64,000 nt of DNA from Antribacter soli (lineage in GTDB: Bacteria; Actinomycetota; Actinomycetes; Actinomycetales; Cellulomonadaceae): NCBI RefSeq assembly GCF_021568775.1, contig NZ_JAKGSG010000025.1, positions 1 through 64,000 on the forward strand, written 5' to 3'. The notes under the pieces are model-generated. The model was given only the letters and a program-made list of their open reading frames with translations. It had not been told where the DNA came from and ran no database searches. Below are positions 8,326 to 16,041 of the stretch, piece after piece; positions within the stretch are counted from its first letter, which is position 1; every line of letters starts with the position of its first letter. A program made the position numbers and the translations under genes.

Positions 8326-8395
8326 GCGTGATCGGCAGTTCGTCGCATGATCGGCAACTCGAACTGCCGACCATGCTCTGAACTGCCGATCACGC
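8326..8395. terminator. nested palindromes between convergent genes
   Basis: A perfect 16-bp inverted repeat (8326-8341 with 8380-8395; arm GTGATCGGCAGTTC) encloses a second, imperfect hairpin (8345-8360 with 8361-8376, 13 of 16 paired). All four arms are versions of ATCGGCAGTT. It lies between the convergent exonuclease/Lsr2 and galE genes, so a bidirectional terminator is likely. The repeated arm suggests it may also be a dispersed palindromic element. Confidence 0.7.
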
Positions 8396-8412
8396 CGTCG
8401 TCCGACGTCGGG

Positions 8413-9435
8413 TCAGGCGTCCGGGAACCCCTGCGGGTTCTGCGACTGCCAGCGCCAGGTGTCGGCGCACATGTCGTCGATGCTGCGGGTCGCCTGCCAG
8501 CCGAGCTCGCGGTTCGCCCGCGTCGCGTCGGCCCAGAACGCCGGCAGGTCGCCCGGACGGCGCGGCCCGATCTCGTACGGCAGCTCACGGCCCACTGCCC
8601 GCTCGAACGCGTGCAGGAGCTCCAGCACCGACGTGCCCGTCCCGGTGCCGAGGTTGTACGCGCGCGCCGGCTCCGTCATGGCGTCGAGGTGCTCCACGGC
8701 GGCGACGTGCCCCTCGGCCAGGTCCATCACGTGGATGTAGTCGCGCTCGCACGTGCCGTCCGCCGTCGGATAGTCGGCGCCGTGCACGGTCAGGTGGTCG
8801 CGGCGGCCGACCGCCACCTGCGCGACGAACGGCATGAGGTTGTTCGGCACACCCTGAGGGTCCTCGCCGACCTCGCCCGACGCGTGGGCGCCCACCGGGT
8901 TGAAGTACCGCAGCAGCGCGACCTTCCACCCCTCGCTCACCGCGGCCACGTCCGACAGGACCCGCTCGATCATCACCTTCGACTGCCCGTAGGGCGACGA
9001 CGACGAGAGGTACTCGTAGTCCTCCCGGTACGGCACCGGCGCCTTCTCGCCGTACACGGTGGCGGACGAGGAGAACACGAACTTCGTCACGCCGTGCGCG
9101 CGCATCGCGTTCACCAGCGAGAACGTGCTGTCGAGGTTGTTGCGGTAGTACTCGAGCGGCTTGATCACGCTCTCCCCCACCGCCTTGTACCCGGCGAAGT
9201 GGATCACCGCGTCGACCTGCTCGTGCGCGAAGACCCGCTCGGTCTTCTCCGCATCGGTCAGGTCGAGGGAGTGCACCGGGATCCGCTTGCCGGAGAGCGC
9301 CTCCAGCCGCCCGATGACGGTCGGCTTGCTGTTCGAGAAGTCGTCCACCACGACCACGTCATGGCCGGCGGACAACAGGGACAGGACCGTGTGCGAGCCG
9401 ATGTAGCCGGCTCCGCCAGAGACGAGAACGCGCAT
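8413..9435 (-). CDS. galE: UDP-glucose 4-epimerase
   Basis: A 340-residue extended SDR enzyme that interconverts UDP-glucose and UDP-galactose (Leloir pathway and cell-surface sugars). Its NAD-binding motif is VSGGAGYIGSH at residues 5-15. VIHFAGYKAVGESV, the catalytic SSSATVYG, and SSPYGQSK with the Tyr-x-x-x-Lys pair are all intact, as are LRYFNPVGAH, CERDYIHVMDLAEGH and YNLGTGTG. Length is standard for GalE. The ATG follows TAGGTT by six bases with no Shine-Dalgarno, so transcription is probably leaderless. It is divergent from the LysE exporter and convergent with the exonuclease/Lsr2 gene. Confidence 0.95.
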   Translation of the reverse strand: MRVLVSGGAGYIGSHTVLSLLSAGHDVVVVDDFSNSKPTVIGRLEALSGKRIPVHSLDLTDAEKTERVFAHEQVDAVIHFAGYKAVGESVIKPLEYYRNNLDSTFSLVNAMRAHGVTKFVFSSSATVYGEKAPVPYREDYEYLSSSSPYGQSKVMIERVLSDVAAVSEGWKVALLRYFNPVGAHASGEVGEDPQGVPNNLMPFVAQVAVGRRDHLTVHGADYPTADGTCERDYIHVMDLAEGHVAAVEHLDAMTEPARAYNLGTGTGTSVLELLHAFERAVGRELPYEIGPRRPGDLPAFWADATRANRELGWQATRSIDDMCADTWRWQSQNPQGFPDA

Positions 9436-9441
9436 ACGACA

Positions 9442-9447
9442 AACCTA
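9442..9447 (-). promoter_or_regulatory. -10 element of galE (leaderless)
   Basis: On the reverse strand TAGGTT is followed by six bases and the galE ATG, with no ribosome-binding site between. No convincing -35 hexamer was found. Confidence 0.55.
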
Positions 9448-9481
9448 CCGGTCCGCACCCCTGCGGCGGCGTGCGGTGTCC

Positions 9482-9487
9482 TACCCT
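9482..9487 (+). promoter_or_regulatory. -10 element of the LysE-family gene (leaderless)
   Basis: TACCCT is followed by GGGCGCC and the ATG at 9495, with no Shine-Dalgarno. The spacing places the transcription start at or within a base or two of the start codon. Confidence 0.55.
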
Positions 9488-9494
9488 GGGCGCC

Positions 9495-10127
9495 ATGACG
9501 GTTCCCGAGGCGCTCGCCGGCTTCGGCCTGGTCGCCCTGCTGCTGACGATCCTGCCCGGACTCGACACCGCGCTCGTGCTGCGCACGGCCATCACCAAGG
9601 GTCGCGGCCACGCCTACGCCGCTGCCGCGGGGATCGCCGCGGGCTGCTTCGTGTGGGGCGCGGCAGCCGCCGTCGGCGCGACCGCGCTGCTCGCCGCCTC
9701 GCGGACCGGGTACCGGATCCTCACGCTCGCGGGGGCCGTCTACCTCGTGTGGCTCGGGATCGGGCTGCTCCGCTCGGCGCTGCGGCCGCGCCCGGCCGCT
9801 GAGGCGGCAGCCGGCGAGCCGGGCGGGGGCATCTGGCGGTCGTTCGGCACCGGCGCGCTGACGAACCTGCTCAACCCGAAGGTGGGCGTCTTCTACCTGG
9901 CCACGATCCCGCAGTTCGTGCCCGACGGTGTCAGCCCGCTCGCCATGGGCGTCGCCCTGGGGGCGGAGCACAACCTCATCGGGCTGGCCTGGTTCACCCT
10001 CCTGGTCACCGCGACCGGCTTCACGCGTCGCTGGCTGTCGGGCCGCACCGCCCTGCGCGTGGTGGACGGCGTCACCGGGACCGTGCTGGTCGGCTTCGGC
10101 GCGAAGGTGGCGCTCGAGGCACGCTGA
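9495..10127 (+). CDS. LysE/RhtB-family amino-acid exporter
   Basis: A 210-residue membrane protein with the LysE/RhtB signature: an N-terminal helix GFGLVALLLTILPGLDTALVL (the conserved PGxD/N-type motif), then RTAITKGRGHAYAAAAGIAAG, LVWLGIGLLRSAL, and GALTNLLNPKVGVFYLA with the conserved NPK. Six transmembrane segments are expected. Members export lysine, arginine, threonine, homoserine lactones or similar; the substrate is not predictable. ATG at 9495 is chosen because the helix begins there and a -10 hexamer sits just upstream. Confidence 0.9.
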   Translation: MTVPEALAGFGLVALLLTILPGLDTALVLRTAITKGRGHAYAAAAGIAAGCFVWGAAAAVGATALLAASRTGYRILTLAGAVYLVWLGIGLLRSALRPRPAAEAAAGEPGGGIWRSFGTGALTNLLNPKVGVFYLATIPQFVPDGVSPLAMGVALGAEHNLIGLAWFTLLVTATGFTRRWLSGRTALRVVDGVTGTVLVGFGAKVALEAR

Positions 10128-10154
10128 GCGTGGAGGTGCCCTGACCACGGCCGA

Positions 10155-10160
10155 TACCCT
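10155..10160 (+). promoter_or_regulatory. -10 element of the integrase gene (leaderless)
   Basis: TACCCT is followed by GCACGC and the GTG start at 10167, with no Shine-Dalgarno. Confidence 0.5.
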
Positions 10161-10166
10161 GCACGC

Positions 10167-11660
10167 GTGGCGTACACCGAGCAGCGCACCGACCGGCAGG
10201 GGCGCAACGTCTGGATCGGCCGGTTCCGCATCGACGGCCGCCTGCGCAGCACCCGCCAGTTCTCCGCCCGCCGCGACGCCCTCGCCGAGGCGCGTCGCCA
10301 GGAGGACGCCGGCAAGCACGCCGAGTGGGTCGACCCGGCCACCGCCCGCATCTCCCTGGCCGAGTGGTTCGCCGCCTGGCAGGCCGGTCGGGCCGACCGT
10401 GCGCCCCGCACCCTCGAGAGCGAGCGCGAACGCTTCCGTTCCCTCGTCGCCCCCGCCTTCGGGGAGGTCCCGCTGCGCCGCGTCACCCACGAGGACGTCA
10501 CCCGGTGGGCGGCCACCATGCCCGCTCCCGGCACCGGCGAGGTCGCCTCACCGGCGCGGCGCCGCGACGCCGTCCGCCTGCTCGTCACCCTCCTCGACGC
10601 CGCCGTCGACGCCCGCAGGCTGCGGACCAACCCGGCCCGGACGCGGTCGGGCAAGGTGGGCGCCCTCCCCCGGGCGCCGAAGACGAAGCCGCACCGCTAC
10701 CTCTCCCACGAGCAGCTACGCCGCGTCGCCGACGCCGCGGGCGACGGTGCGGGCGGCGCCGCCCGCACGCTGATCCTGCTCGCCGGCCTTACCGGCCTGC
10801 GCTGGGGCGAGGCCAGCGCGCTCACGATGGCCGACGTCGACCCGCTGCGCCGCCGGATCCACGTCACCAAGGCCTACACGCGCCTCGACGACGGCACGAT
10901 CCTGCTCGGCGACACCAAGACCCACGCACGCCGCGAGGTCCCGCTGCCCACCACGCTCGCCGAGGCGCTCGCGGCGCAGGCAGCGGGCCGTGGCCCTGGC
11001 GACCTGCTGTTCCCCGGCGCCCGGGGTGGTCCGGTGCGCCGCGAGAGCTTTGATCGCGGCTCCTTCCGGCCCGCGGTCCACGCCGCGGGCGGCGCGGTGA
11101 GCACTCTCCAGGGGGCGCTCGGCCTGCCGGCGAGCGGGGTGTACGACGACGGGCTGGTCGCCTCGGTGCGTCGCCTCCAGTCGGCTCAGGGGCTGGCTGC
11201 GACCGGGGTGTGCGACCCGGGGACGTGGGGCGCGGTCGCCCGGCTGGACCGGGACCGGCGAGAAGGGCTCACACAGGGCGAGAAGGTCAGCCGGACGCGG
11301 CTGCTCGCCGTCCTGGGCCGCACGACGCTCGGGCCGGGCGCGGAGGACTTCGCGCCGCTCACGCTGCACGACCTACGGCACACCGCCGCCTCCCTCGCCA
11401 TCGCGGGCGGCGCGACGGTCAAGGCGGTGCAGCGGCTGCTCGGGCACGAGTCCCCGGTGCTCACGCTGTCCACGTACGCCGGCCTGTTCGAGGACGACCT
11501 CGACCGGCTCGGGGAGTCGATGTCGGACGCGTTCGACGCGGCCGTCCCGGGGCAGGTCCCGCGGCAGGTCACGGGCGGCTCCGGTGCAGCGGCTGCACAC
11601 CATGTGCTCACTGACGGACCGATCAGGGCCTCCGTGATCGCTCTCGCGGCCCAGAACTGA
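10167..11660 (+). CDS. tyrosine site-specific recombinase with inserted peptidoglycan-binding-like domain
   Basis: A 497-residue phage-type integrase. The N-terminal arm-binding region (about 1-60) and SAM-like core-binding domain (about 63-160) precede a complete catalytic domain: Arg212 in TGLRWGEASAL, Lys251 in GDTKTHARREVPL, His401 and Arg404 in LHDLRHTAASL, His427 in LLGHESP and Tyr437 in LSTYAG. Unusually, residues about 311-361 (11097-11249), between the Lys and the HxxR box, match the PG_binding_1 fold: VSTLQGALGLPASGV, then VRRLQSAQGLAATGV and CDPGTWGAVARL. Integrases normally run directly across this point. A kfrA-like gene follows. No att repeats or nearby tRNA were found, so the limits of any element are unknown. 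Confidence 0.92.
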   Translation: MAYTEQRTDRQGRNVWIGRFRIDGRLRSTRQFSARRDALAEARRQEDAGKHAEWVDPATARISLAEWFAAWQAGRADRAPRTLESERERFRSLVAPAFGEVPLRRVTHEDVTRWAATMPAPGTGEVASPARRRDAVRLLVTLLDAAVDARRLRTNPARTRSGKVGALPRAPKTKPHRYLSHEQLRRVADAAGDGAGGAARTLILLAGLTGLRWGEASALTMADVDPLRRRIHVTKAYTRLDDGTILLGDTKTHARREVPLPTTLAEALAAQAAGRGPGDLLFPGARGGPVRRESFDRGSFRPAVHAAGGAVSTLQGALGLPASGVYDDGLVASVRRLQSAQGLAATGVCDPGTWGAVARLDRDRREGLTQGEKVSRTRLLAVLGRTTLGPGAEDFAPLTLHDLRHTAASLAIAGGATVKAVQRLLGHESPVLTLSTYAGLFEDDLDRLGESMSDAFDAAVPGQVPRQVTGGSGAAAAHHVLTDGPIRASVIALAAQN

Positions 11661-11679
11661 GCCGTTCCTGAACTCTTTG

Positions 11680-11706
11680 CACACCCGCTTTAGGAAAGCG
11701 GGTGTG
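11680..11706 (+). terminator. hairpin after the integrase gene
   Basis: CACACCCGCTTT and AAAGCGGGTGTG form a perfect 12-bp stem with a three-base AGG loop, 20 bases after the integrase stop. There is no T-run, as is usual for actinobacterial intrinsic terminators. Confidence 0.65.
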
Positions 11707-11724
11707 TAGGGTTCGCGGCTCGAA

Positions 11725-11779
11725 AGTAGTGGGAGGAGTGCGGTACTACTACGACTACCCGTCTGTTATCTGGTAGTTT
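11725..11779 (+). promoter_or_regulatory. operator half-sites and -10 element upstream of the kfrA-like gene
   Basis: This stretch carries AGTAGT and ACTACT half-sites (about 11725-11750), then ACTACC at 11754-11759 and its complement GGTAGT at 11772-11777. TAGTTT at 11774-11779 is placed as a -10 hexamer seven bases before the GTG at 11787. KfrA proteins are known autoregulators that bind inverted repeats in their own promoter, so an operator here is expected. The site assignment is inference. Confidence 0.5.
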
Positions 11780-11786
11780 GCGCGGT

Positions 11787-12836
11787 GTGACGACGATGAT
11801 GAGCGCCCTGACCGCGACGCCGGACGCAGACGAGCCCGCTGGGTCCCGAACCACTGACACGCTCACGACCGACGCCGGCGCTGCAGCCGGCGTAAGTCCC
11901 GCGCGCACGACGGACCGCGACCGGGTGTTCGAGGCGGCCGAGGCCATCGCCGCCGAAGGGGGCTCCCCCACCGTGACGCTCGTGCGCGAGCGTGCCCAGT
12001 GCTCGAGCGCGTCCGCGACCAGGTTCCTGCGGGAGTGGCGCGAGCGGCGGTCGGCCCGTGCTGAGTTCCCGGCGGTGCCGGAGCCGGTCCGGGCCCTTGC
12101 CGACCGCAGCATCGCGGCGCTGTGGGAGGCCGCGGTGAGCACGGCTCAGGCAGAGCACGCCTCCGAGCTGCAGGCCGTCCGGGCGGAGGCCGACGTGGCG
12201 CGTGGCGAGGCCGACGGGCTGTCGGAGCGCGTCGACGCGCTCGAGCAGGAGGCCGGCCGGATGCGGTCCGAGCGTGCCGAGGCGGTGGCTCTCGCGGAGC
12301 AGGCTGACGCGGCACGGTCGACGGCGGACGGCGAGCGGGACGACGCCCTCGCCGCTGCGGCCCGCCTCGAAGGCGAGCTCGCCGCGACGCGAGACGCTCT
12401 CGAGGAGGCGCGCTCCGGCGTCGGACAGGCGCGTCAGGAGGCCGAGCGGGCCGTGGCCGAGGCTCAGGCCCGGGCCCGGGAGGCGGCCGACGATGCGCGG
12501 AGCGCGGTCGATCAGGTGCGGGCAGCGGCTGAGGCGGCGACCGCCGGGCTGCGGGAGGCGCTGGCCGACGCGCGGTCCGCCGCGGAGGCCGCCCGGAGCG
12601 AGGCCGGGCGGGTGCGCGGGTCGGTCACGGCGGCCGAGCGGGAGCGGTCAGCCGCCGTCGCGGCCGCGGCGCGGCTAGAGGGTGAGCTGTCGGCCACGCG
12701 CGACCTGCTCGCGGCGACCCGGGAAGAGCTCGCGGACGTCCGCGCCCTGGCGGGCGAGGCCGAGCGGGCGCGGGGTGCCGCGGAGGCCGGTCGCGCGGCG
12801 GCCGAGGCCCGGCTGGAGCTCGCCGGGTCCAAGTAG
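11787..12836 (+). CDS. KfrA-like DNA-binding coiled-coil protein
   Basis: A protein of about 349 residues. The N-terminal 120 residues carry a KfrA_N-type DNA-binding region (DRVFEAAEAIAAEGGSPTV, then VRERAQCSSASATRFLREW), and the remaining 230 residues are one long Ala/Glu/Arg-rich coiled coil (LERVDALEQEAGRM-type heptads, repeated RLEGELAATRD and RLEGELSATRD). Plasmid KfrA binds operator DNA and forms filament-like oligomers that aid partition. The coding start could be GTG at 11787 or ATG at 11796; the former follows a -10 hexamer. Together with the integrase it suggests a chromosomal remnant of a plasmid or integrative element. Confidence 0.85.
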   Translation: MTTMMSALTATPDADEPAGSRTTDTLTTDAGAAAGVSPARTTDRDRVFEAAEAIAAEGGSPTVTLVRERAQCSSASATRFLREWRERRSARAEFPAVPEPVRALADRSIAALWEAAVSTAQAEHASELQAVRAEADVARGEADGLSERVDALEQEAGRMRSERAEAVALAEQADAARSTADGERDDALAAAARLEGELAATRDALEEARSGVGQARQEAERAVAEAQARAREAADDARSAVDQVRAAAEAATAGLREALADARSAAEAARSEAGRVRGSVTAAERERSAAVAAAARLEGELSATRDLLAATREELADVRALAGEAERARGAAEAGRAAAEARLELAGSK

Positions 12837-12852
12837 GGGCGAAACGCCGTCG

Positions 12853-13578
12853 CTAGGCGGCCAGCGCGTGACCGATCGCCCGGACCAGGCCCGTCGTGTC
12901 GATCGCGCCCTGCCGGTACCGGGTGACCACCTCGGCGAGAACCTCGCTGATGTCCCGCGCGCTGCGGGGCGTTCGGGCCGTCGCACGCCAGATGTCCCGG
13001 TCGAACACGCGGGTCCTGCGCGCCGGCCCGCGGTACAGGCGCCCGGCGAGGCGCGGCTCCGTGGGTCCGACGGCGGGCGCCGGGCCCAGGTGGACGGGCC
13101 CACCCTCGGCGCGGGCAGCCCGGGCGGCGGCGGCGACCACGCTCTCCGCGTCCCGCAGGGCGGCGAGCCGTGACGACCGGTATCGGGCGCCCGGGTTCCA
13201 GCGCGACGCGAGATCCGACTCCTCGCTCCGGCGCACCCCGGCGGGTGCGCGGACGGGAGCCGCCGGAGCCGTCACCGGAGGCGCCGCGGGCGCAGGAGGC
13301 GGCGGCACGGGGGCGTGTGCCGCCTGGTGCGCGGCGGGCTCAGCAGCGGTGTTCGTGGCGGGCTCCGCAGTCGCAGCCGCGTCCGGCAGCGTGTCGGCGG
13401 CCCGGGGCGGGGCCTGCGCTGCCTTGAGGGTGGCGACGATCACGGCGACGTCGTCGAGCGGCTGCTCGGCCGCAGGCTCCGCCGGCGTCGGGCCGCTCGC
13501 GCCCGGGTCGTCCGCCGCCTGCTCGGGTGTGGCGTCCTCGTGCGCGTGACCGTGCTGCACGTCGTCCTGCTCCGTCAC
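12853..13578 (-). CDS. uncharacterised protein with Ala/Pro-rich linker
   Basis: A protein of 241 residues from GTG at 13578, preceded by AGGGGA. I do not recognise it. The N-terminal third is acidic, with His and Ala (VQHGHAHEDATPEQAADDPG). A Pro/Ala-rich linker (PVPPPPAPAAPPVTAPAAPV) follows. The C-terminal 110 residues are basic and look folded (SDLASRWNPGARYRSSRLAALRD; RVFDRDIWRATARTPRSARD; VLAEVVTRYRQGAIDTTGLV). It is convergent with the kfrA-like gene, with 16 bp between stops, and may belong to the same accessory island. Confidence 0.6.
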   Translation of the reverse strand: MTEQDDVQHGHAHEDATPEQAADDPGASGPTPAEPAAEQPLDDVAVIVATLKAAQAPPRAADTLPDAAATAEPATNTAAEPAAHQAAHAPVPPPPAPAAPPVTAPAAPVRAPAGVRRSEESDLASRWNPGARYRSSRLAALRDAESVVAAAARAARAEGGPVHLGPAPAVGPTEPRLAGRLYRGPARRTRVFDRDIWRATARTPRSARDISEVLAEVVTRYRQGAIDTTGLVRAIGHALAA

Positions 13579-13716
13579 GTGACCACATCCCCTCGTCGCG
13601 ACCGGCCAGACCCTCGGTGCTCGATCGGCCCGTGCTGTTCTGCCCGTATCGTCCCGCAGAGGTTCGCCCCTGGGCAAGCCGGACCTCAAAGAACGGTCAA
13701 GCCCAGGGCGGCCCGT

Positions 13717-14352
13717 TCAGCGCAAGAGGTCGAGGAAGCTCGGGGCGGTCGCGAACGGGTCGGCGGGGCCGGCGTTCTCGCGCGCCGCGACCCGCTCCGC
13801 GAGGGCCCGGCCGGCGCGGTCGATCCGCTGCGGGAGCGGGTTGACCGAGTCGTCACGACCGTCGTGCTGCGTGGCTCCGGTGGCCCAGTCGTCGGTCGCG
13901 GCGAAGACCGACGTGCTCACGACGTCGGCCCGCAGGTAGGTGAACAGCGGCCGCACGGAGTACTCGAGGGCGAGCGAGTGGCGGGTGGTGCCGCCGGTCG
14001 CACCGAGCAGCACGGGCATCTGGCTCAGCGACTCCTTGTCGAGGATGTCGACGAACGACTTGAACAGCCCGGAGTACGTGGTGGTGAACAGCGGCGTCAC
14101 GGCGATGACGCCGTCGGCCTTCGTGAGGGCGTCGACCGCTCGGGCCAGGTCGCCCGTGGGGAACCCGGTGAGCATGGCGTCGATGATCGCGTGCGCGTGG
14201 TCGCGCAGCTCGATCTGCTCGATCGTCACGGTGTGGCCGAGGAGCTCGAGCTCGCGGGCGGTGGCGGCCGAGAGGCGGTCCGCGAGAAGGCGCGTGGAGG
14301 AGGGCTGCGAGAGCCCGGCGGAGACGACGGCGAGCGTGCGCTGGGTGGTCAT
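13717..14352 (-). CDS. NAD(P)H-dependent FMN reductase, CE1759-like LLM partner
   Basis: A 211-residue flavodoxin-like reductase: TLAVVSAGLSQPSSTRLLADRL carries the phosphate-binding loop, and AVTPLFTTTYSGLFKSFVDIL and PVLLGATGGTTRHSLALEYSVRPL follow the NADPH-dependent FMN reductase pattern. Its adjacency to an LLM monooxygenase fits the LLM-partnered FMN reductases described as the CE1759 family. It would supply reduced FMN to that monooxygenase. ATG at 14352 has a GGAAAGGACC-type ribosome site upstream. The oxygenase gene lies about 100 bp upstream on the same strand, so co-transcription is likely. Confidence 0.9.
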   Translation of the reverse strand: MTTQRTLAVVSAGLSQPSSTRLLADRLSAATARELELLGHTVTIEQIELRDHAHAIIDAMLTGFPTGDLARAVDALTKADGVIAVTPLFTTTYSGLFKSFVDILDKESLSQMPVLLGATGGTTRHSLALEYSVRPLFTYLRADVVSTSVFAATDDWATGATQHDGRDDSVNPLPQRIDRAGRALAERVAARENAGPADPFATAPSFLDLLR

Positions 14353-14450
14353 GGGGTGGTCCTTTCCGGATCGGGGAGCGTGGCGGGCCGACGGCGGCCG
14401 GGCGGCCGGCCGCCGTCGGGCGGAGCGATGTTCGTCGCGCGGAGCGATGT

Positions 14451-15647
14451 TCAGAGGCCGAAGGCGCTGCCGGCGTTCGCGTGCCGGCCGTCGGCGTTCT
14501 CCTCGGCGCGGCGGCCCGTCCACCTGTCCTCGGTGCCGCCGACGTGCGCGGCACCCTGCTCGCCGGCGGCGCGGGCGGCCGCGACGCGCTCGGCGTGCGT
14601 GGGCGGGTTGAGCGGCACGTCGTCGGACGGACGCTTGGCGTCGACGATCTTGCGGAGCTCGGGCACGACGTCCCCGGCGAGGAGGTCGATCTGCTCCAGG
14701 ACGGTCTTGAGCGGCAGGCCGGCGTGGTCGATGAGGAAGAGCTGGCGCTGGTAGTAGCCGATCTCGTCGACGAAGGCCCCGTAGCGGTCGATCACCTGCT
14801 GCGGCGAGCCGACGGTGAGCGGCGTCTCGCGCGTGAAGTCCTCCATCGACGGGCCGTGGCCGTAGACGGGCGCGACGTCGAAGTAGGGCCGGAACTCGTT
14901 CCAGGCGTCCTGCGAGTTCTTCCGCATGAACACCTGGCCGCCGAGGCCCACGATCGCCTGGTCGGCGCGGCCGTGGCCGTAGTGCTCGAACCGCTGGCGG
15001 TAGTACTGCACCATCTGCTTGGTGTGGGTCATGGGCCAGAAGATGTTGTTGTGCAGGAAGCCGTCACCGTAGTACGCGGCCTGCTCGGCGATCTCGGGGC
15101 TGCGGATCGAGCCGTGCCACACGAACGGCGGCACCCCGTCGAGCGGGCGCGGCGTGGAGGTGAAGCCCTGCAGCGGGGTGCGGAACTTGCCCTCCCAGTC
15201 CACGACGTCCTCGGTCCACAGGCGGCGCAGCAGGGCGTAGTTCTCCACGGCCAGCGGGATGCCCTGGCGGATGTCCTGGCCGAACCACGGGTAGACCGGG
15301 CCGGTGTTGCCGCGGCCCATCATGAGGTCCATGCGGCCGTCGGAGATGACCTGGAGCATCGCGTACTCCTCGGCCAGCCGGACCGGGTCGTTGGTGGTGA
15401 TCAGCGTGGTCGCGGTCGACAGCGTGATGTTCTTGGTGACGCCCGCCAGGTAGCCGAGCATCGTGGTGGGGCTGGACGCGACGAAGGGCGGGTTGTGGTG
15501 CTCGCCCGTGGCGAAGACGTCCAGGCCGGCCTCGTCGGCGTGCTTGGCGATGGTCAGGATGTCACGGACGCGCTCGGTGTCGTCCGGGGTGTGGCCCGTG
15601 GTCGGGTCGGTGGTGACGTCGCTGACCGTGAAGATCCCGAACTGCAT
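14451..15647 (-). CDS. LLM-class monooxygenase, CE1758-like
   Basis: A 398-residue luciferase-like monooxygenase: MQFGIFTVSDVTTDPTTGHT starts the barrel, then GLDVFATGEHHNPPFVASS, TTLITTNDPVRLAEEYAMLQ and DGRMDLMMGRGNTGPVYPWF. C-terminal residues include QQVIDRYGAFVDEIGYYQRQ. The opening and the partner reductase match the CE1758/CE1759 two-component pair known from corynebacteria and relatives. The oxidised substrate is unknown. ATG at 15647 is chosen because the family begins MQFGIFT; an upstream in-frame ATG would add 19 unlike residues. The C-terminal 20 residues (TEDRWTGRRAEENADGRH) look disordered. Confidence 0.9.
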   Translation of the reverse strand: MQFGIFTVSDVTTDPTTGHTPDDTERVRDILTIAKHADEAGLDVFATGEHHNPPFVASSPTTMLGYLAGVTKNITLSTATTLITTNDPVRLAEEYAMLQVISDGRMDLMMGRGNTGPVYPWFGQDIRQGIPLAVENYALLRRLWTEDVVDWEGKFRTPLQGFTSTPRPLDGVPPFVWHGSIRSPEIAEQAAYYGDGFLHNNIFWPMTHTKQMVQYYRQRFEHYGHGRADQAIVGLGGQVFMRKNSQDAWNEFRPYFDVAPVYGHGPSMEDFTRETPLTVGSPQQVIDRYGAFVDEIGYYQRQLFLIDHAGLPLKTVLEQIDLLAGDVVPELRKIVDAKRPSDDVPLNPPTHAERVAAARAAGEQGAAHVGGTEDRWTGRRAEENADGRHANAGSAFGL

Positions 15648-16041
15648 CGTGTGCTCCTGGGTCGTTCCCCGTGCGGCCCGGTCGGCCGCATCCTTCTGGT
15701 CCATGCTTTTGCATGTACGAGGGCTCTAACCGAGCGAGGCCCCCGGATGTTCCCGCACCCCGGTTCCGGGTGTTTCCGCGTGATTTCCCGCACATTGCGC
15801 CCGGTTTGCCCGAGTCCGCGTTTGCGTGGGAGGCCGTGACGCGTAGCCTGGTCAGGCGCTCGCAGCAGGTTTGTTGTACCCGCTGCAACACCACGCCTGA
15901 ACGCCCAGCGGAACCAGCCTCGCACGTCTCGTGCCGCAGGCAGGGCCGTACCGGCCACGACGCACACGACCCGGCCCGGAACATCCGCAGGGGCCCGTGC
16001 GTTGGTAAGACGGACCTTTTCTCGACACCCTGGAGGACGAC
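15648..16041. other. 394-bp intergenic region between the LLM gene and rbpA
   Basis: No convincing gene was found. It holds a small hairpin near the LLM start (CATGC-TTTT-GCATG, about 15703-15716), a TGTTG/CAACA inverted pair near 15870-15890 and the SigR-type promoter of rbpA at its right end. The middle is less GC-rich than its neighbours. Confidence 0.6.
15978..16003 (+). promoter_or_regulatory. SigR-type (oxidative-stress ECF sigma) promoter of rbpA
   Basis: GGAAC at 15978-15982 and GTT at 16001-16003 are separated by exactly 18 bases, matching the GGAAT-N18-GTT consensus of SigR/SigH promoters. In Streptomyces rbpA is a known SigR target, so both sequence and gene agree. The predicted start lies near 16010, leaving a leader of about 30 bases with GGAGGA before the ATG. 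Confidence 0.8.

Noticed and set aside
11661-11786. Possible tRNA or attachment site after the integrase
   Set aside because: No cloverleaf or GTTCRAxTC arm and no matching repeat at the other side were found; the hairpin fits a terminator.
10167-13578. Prophage
   Set aside because: Only an integrase and a KfrA-like protein are seen, with no capsid, terminase, tail or lysis genes.
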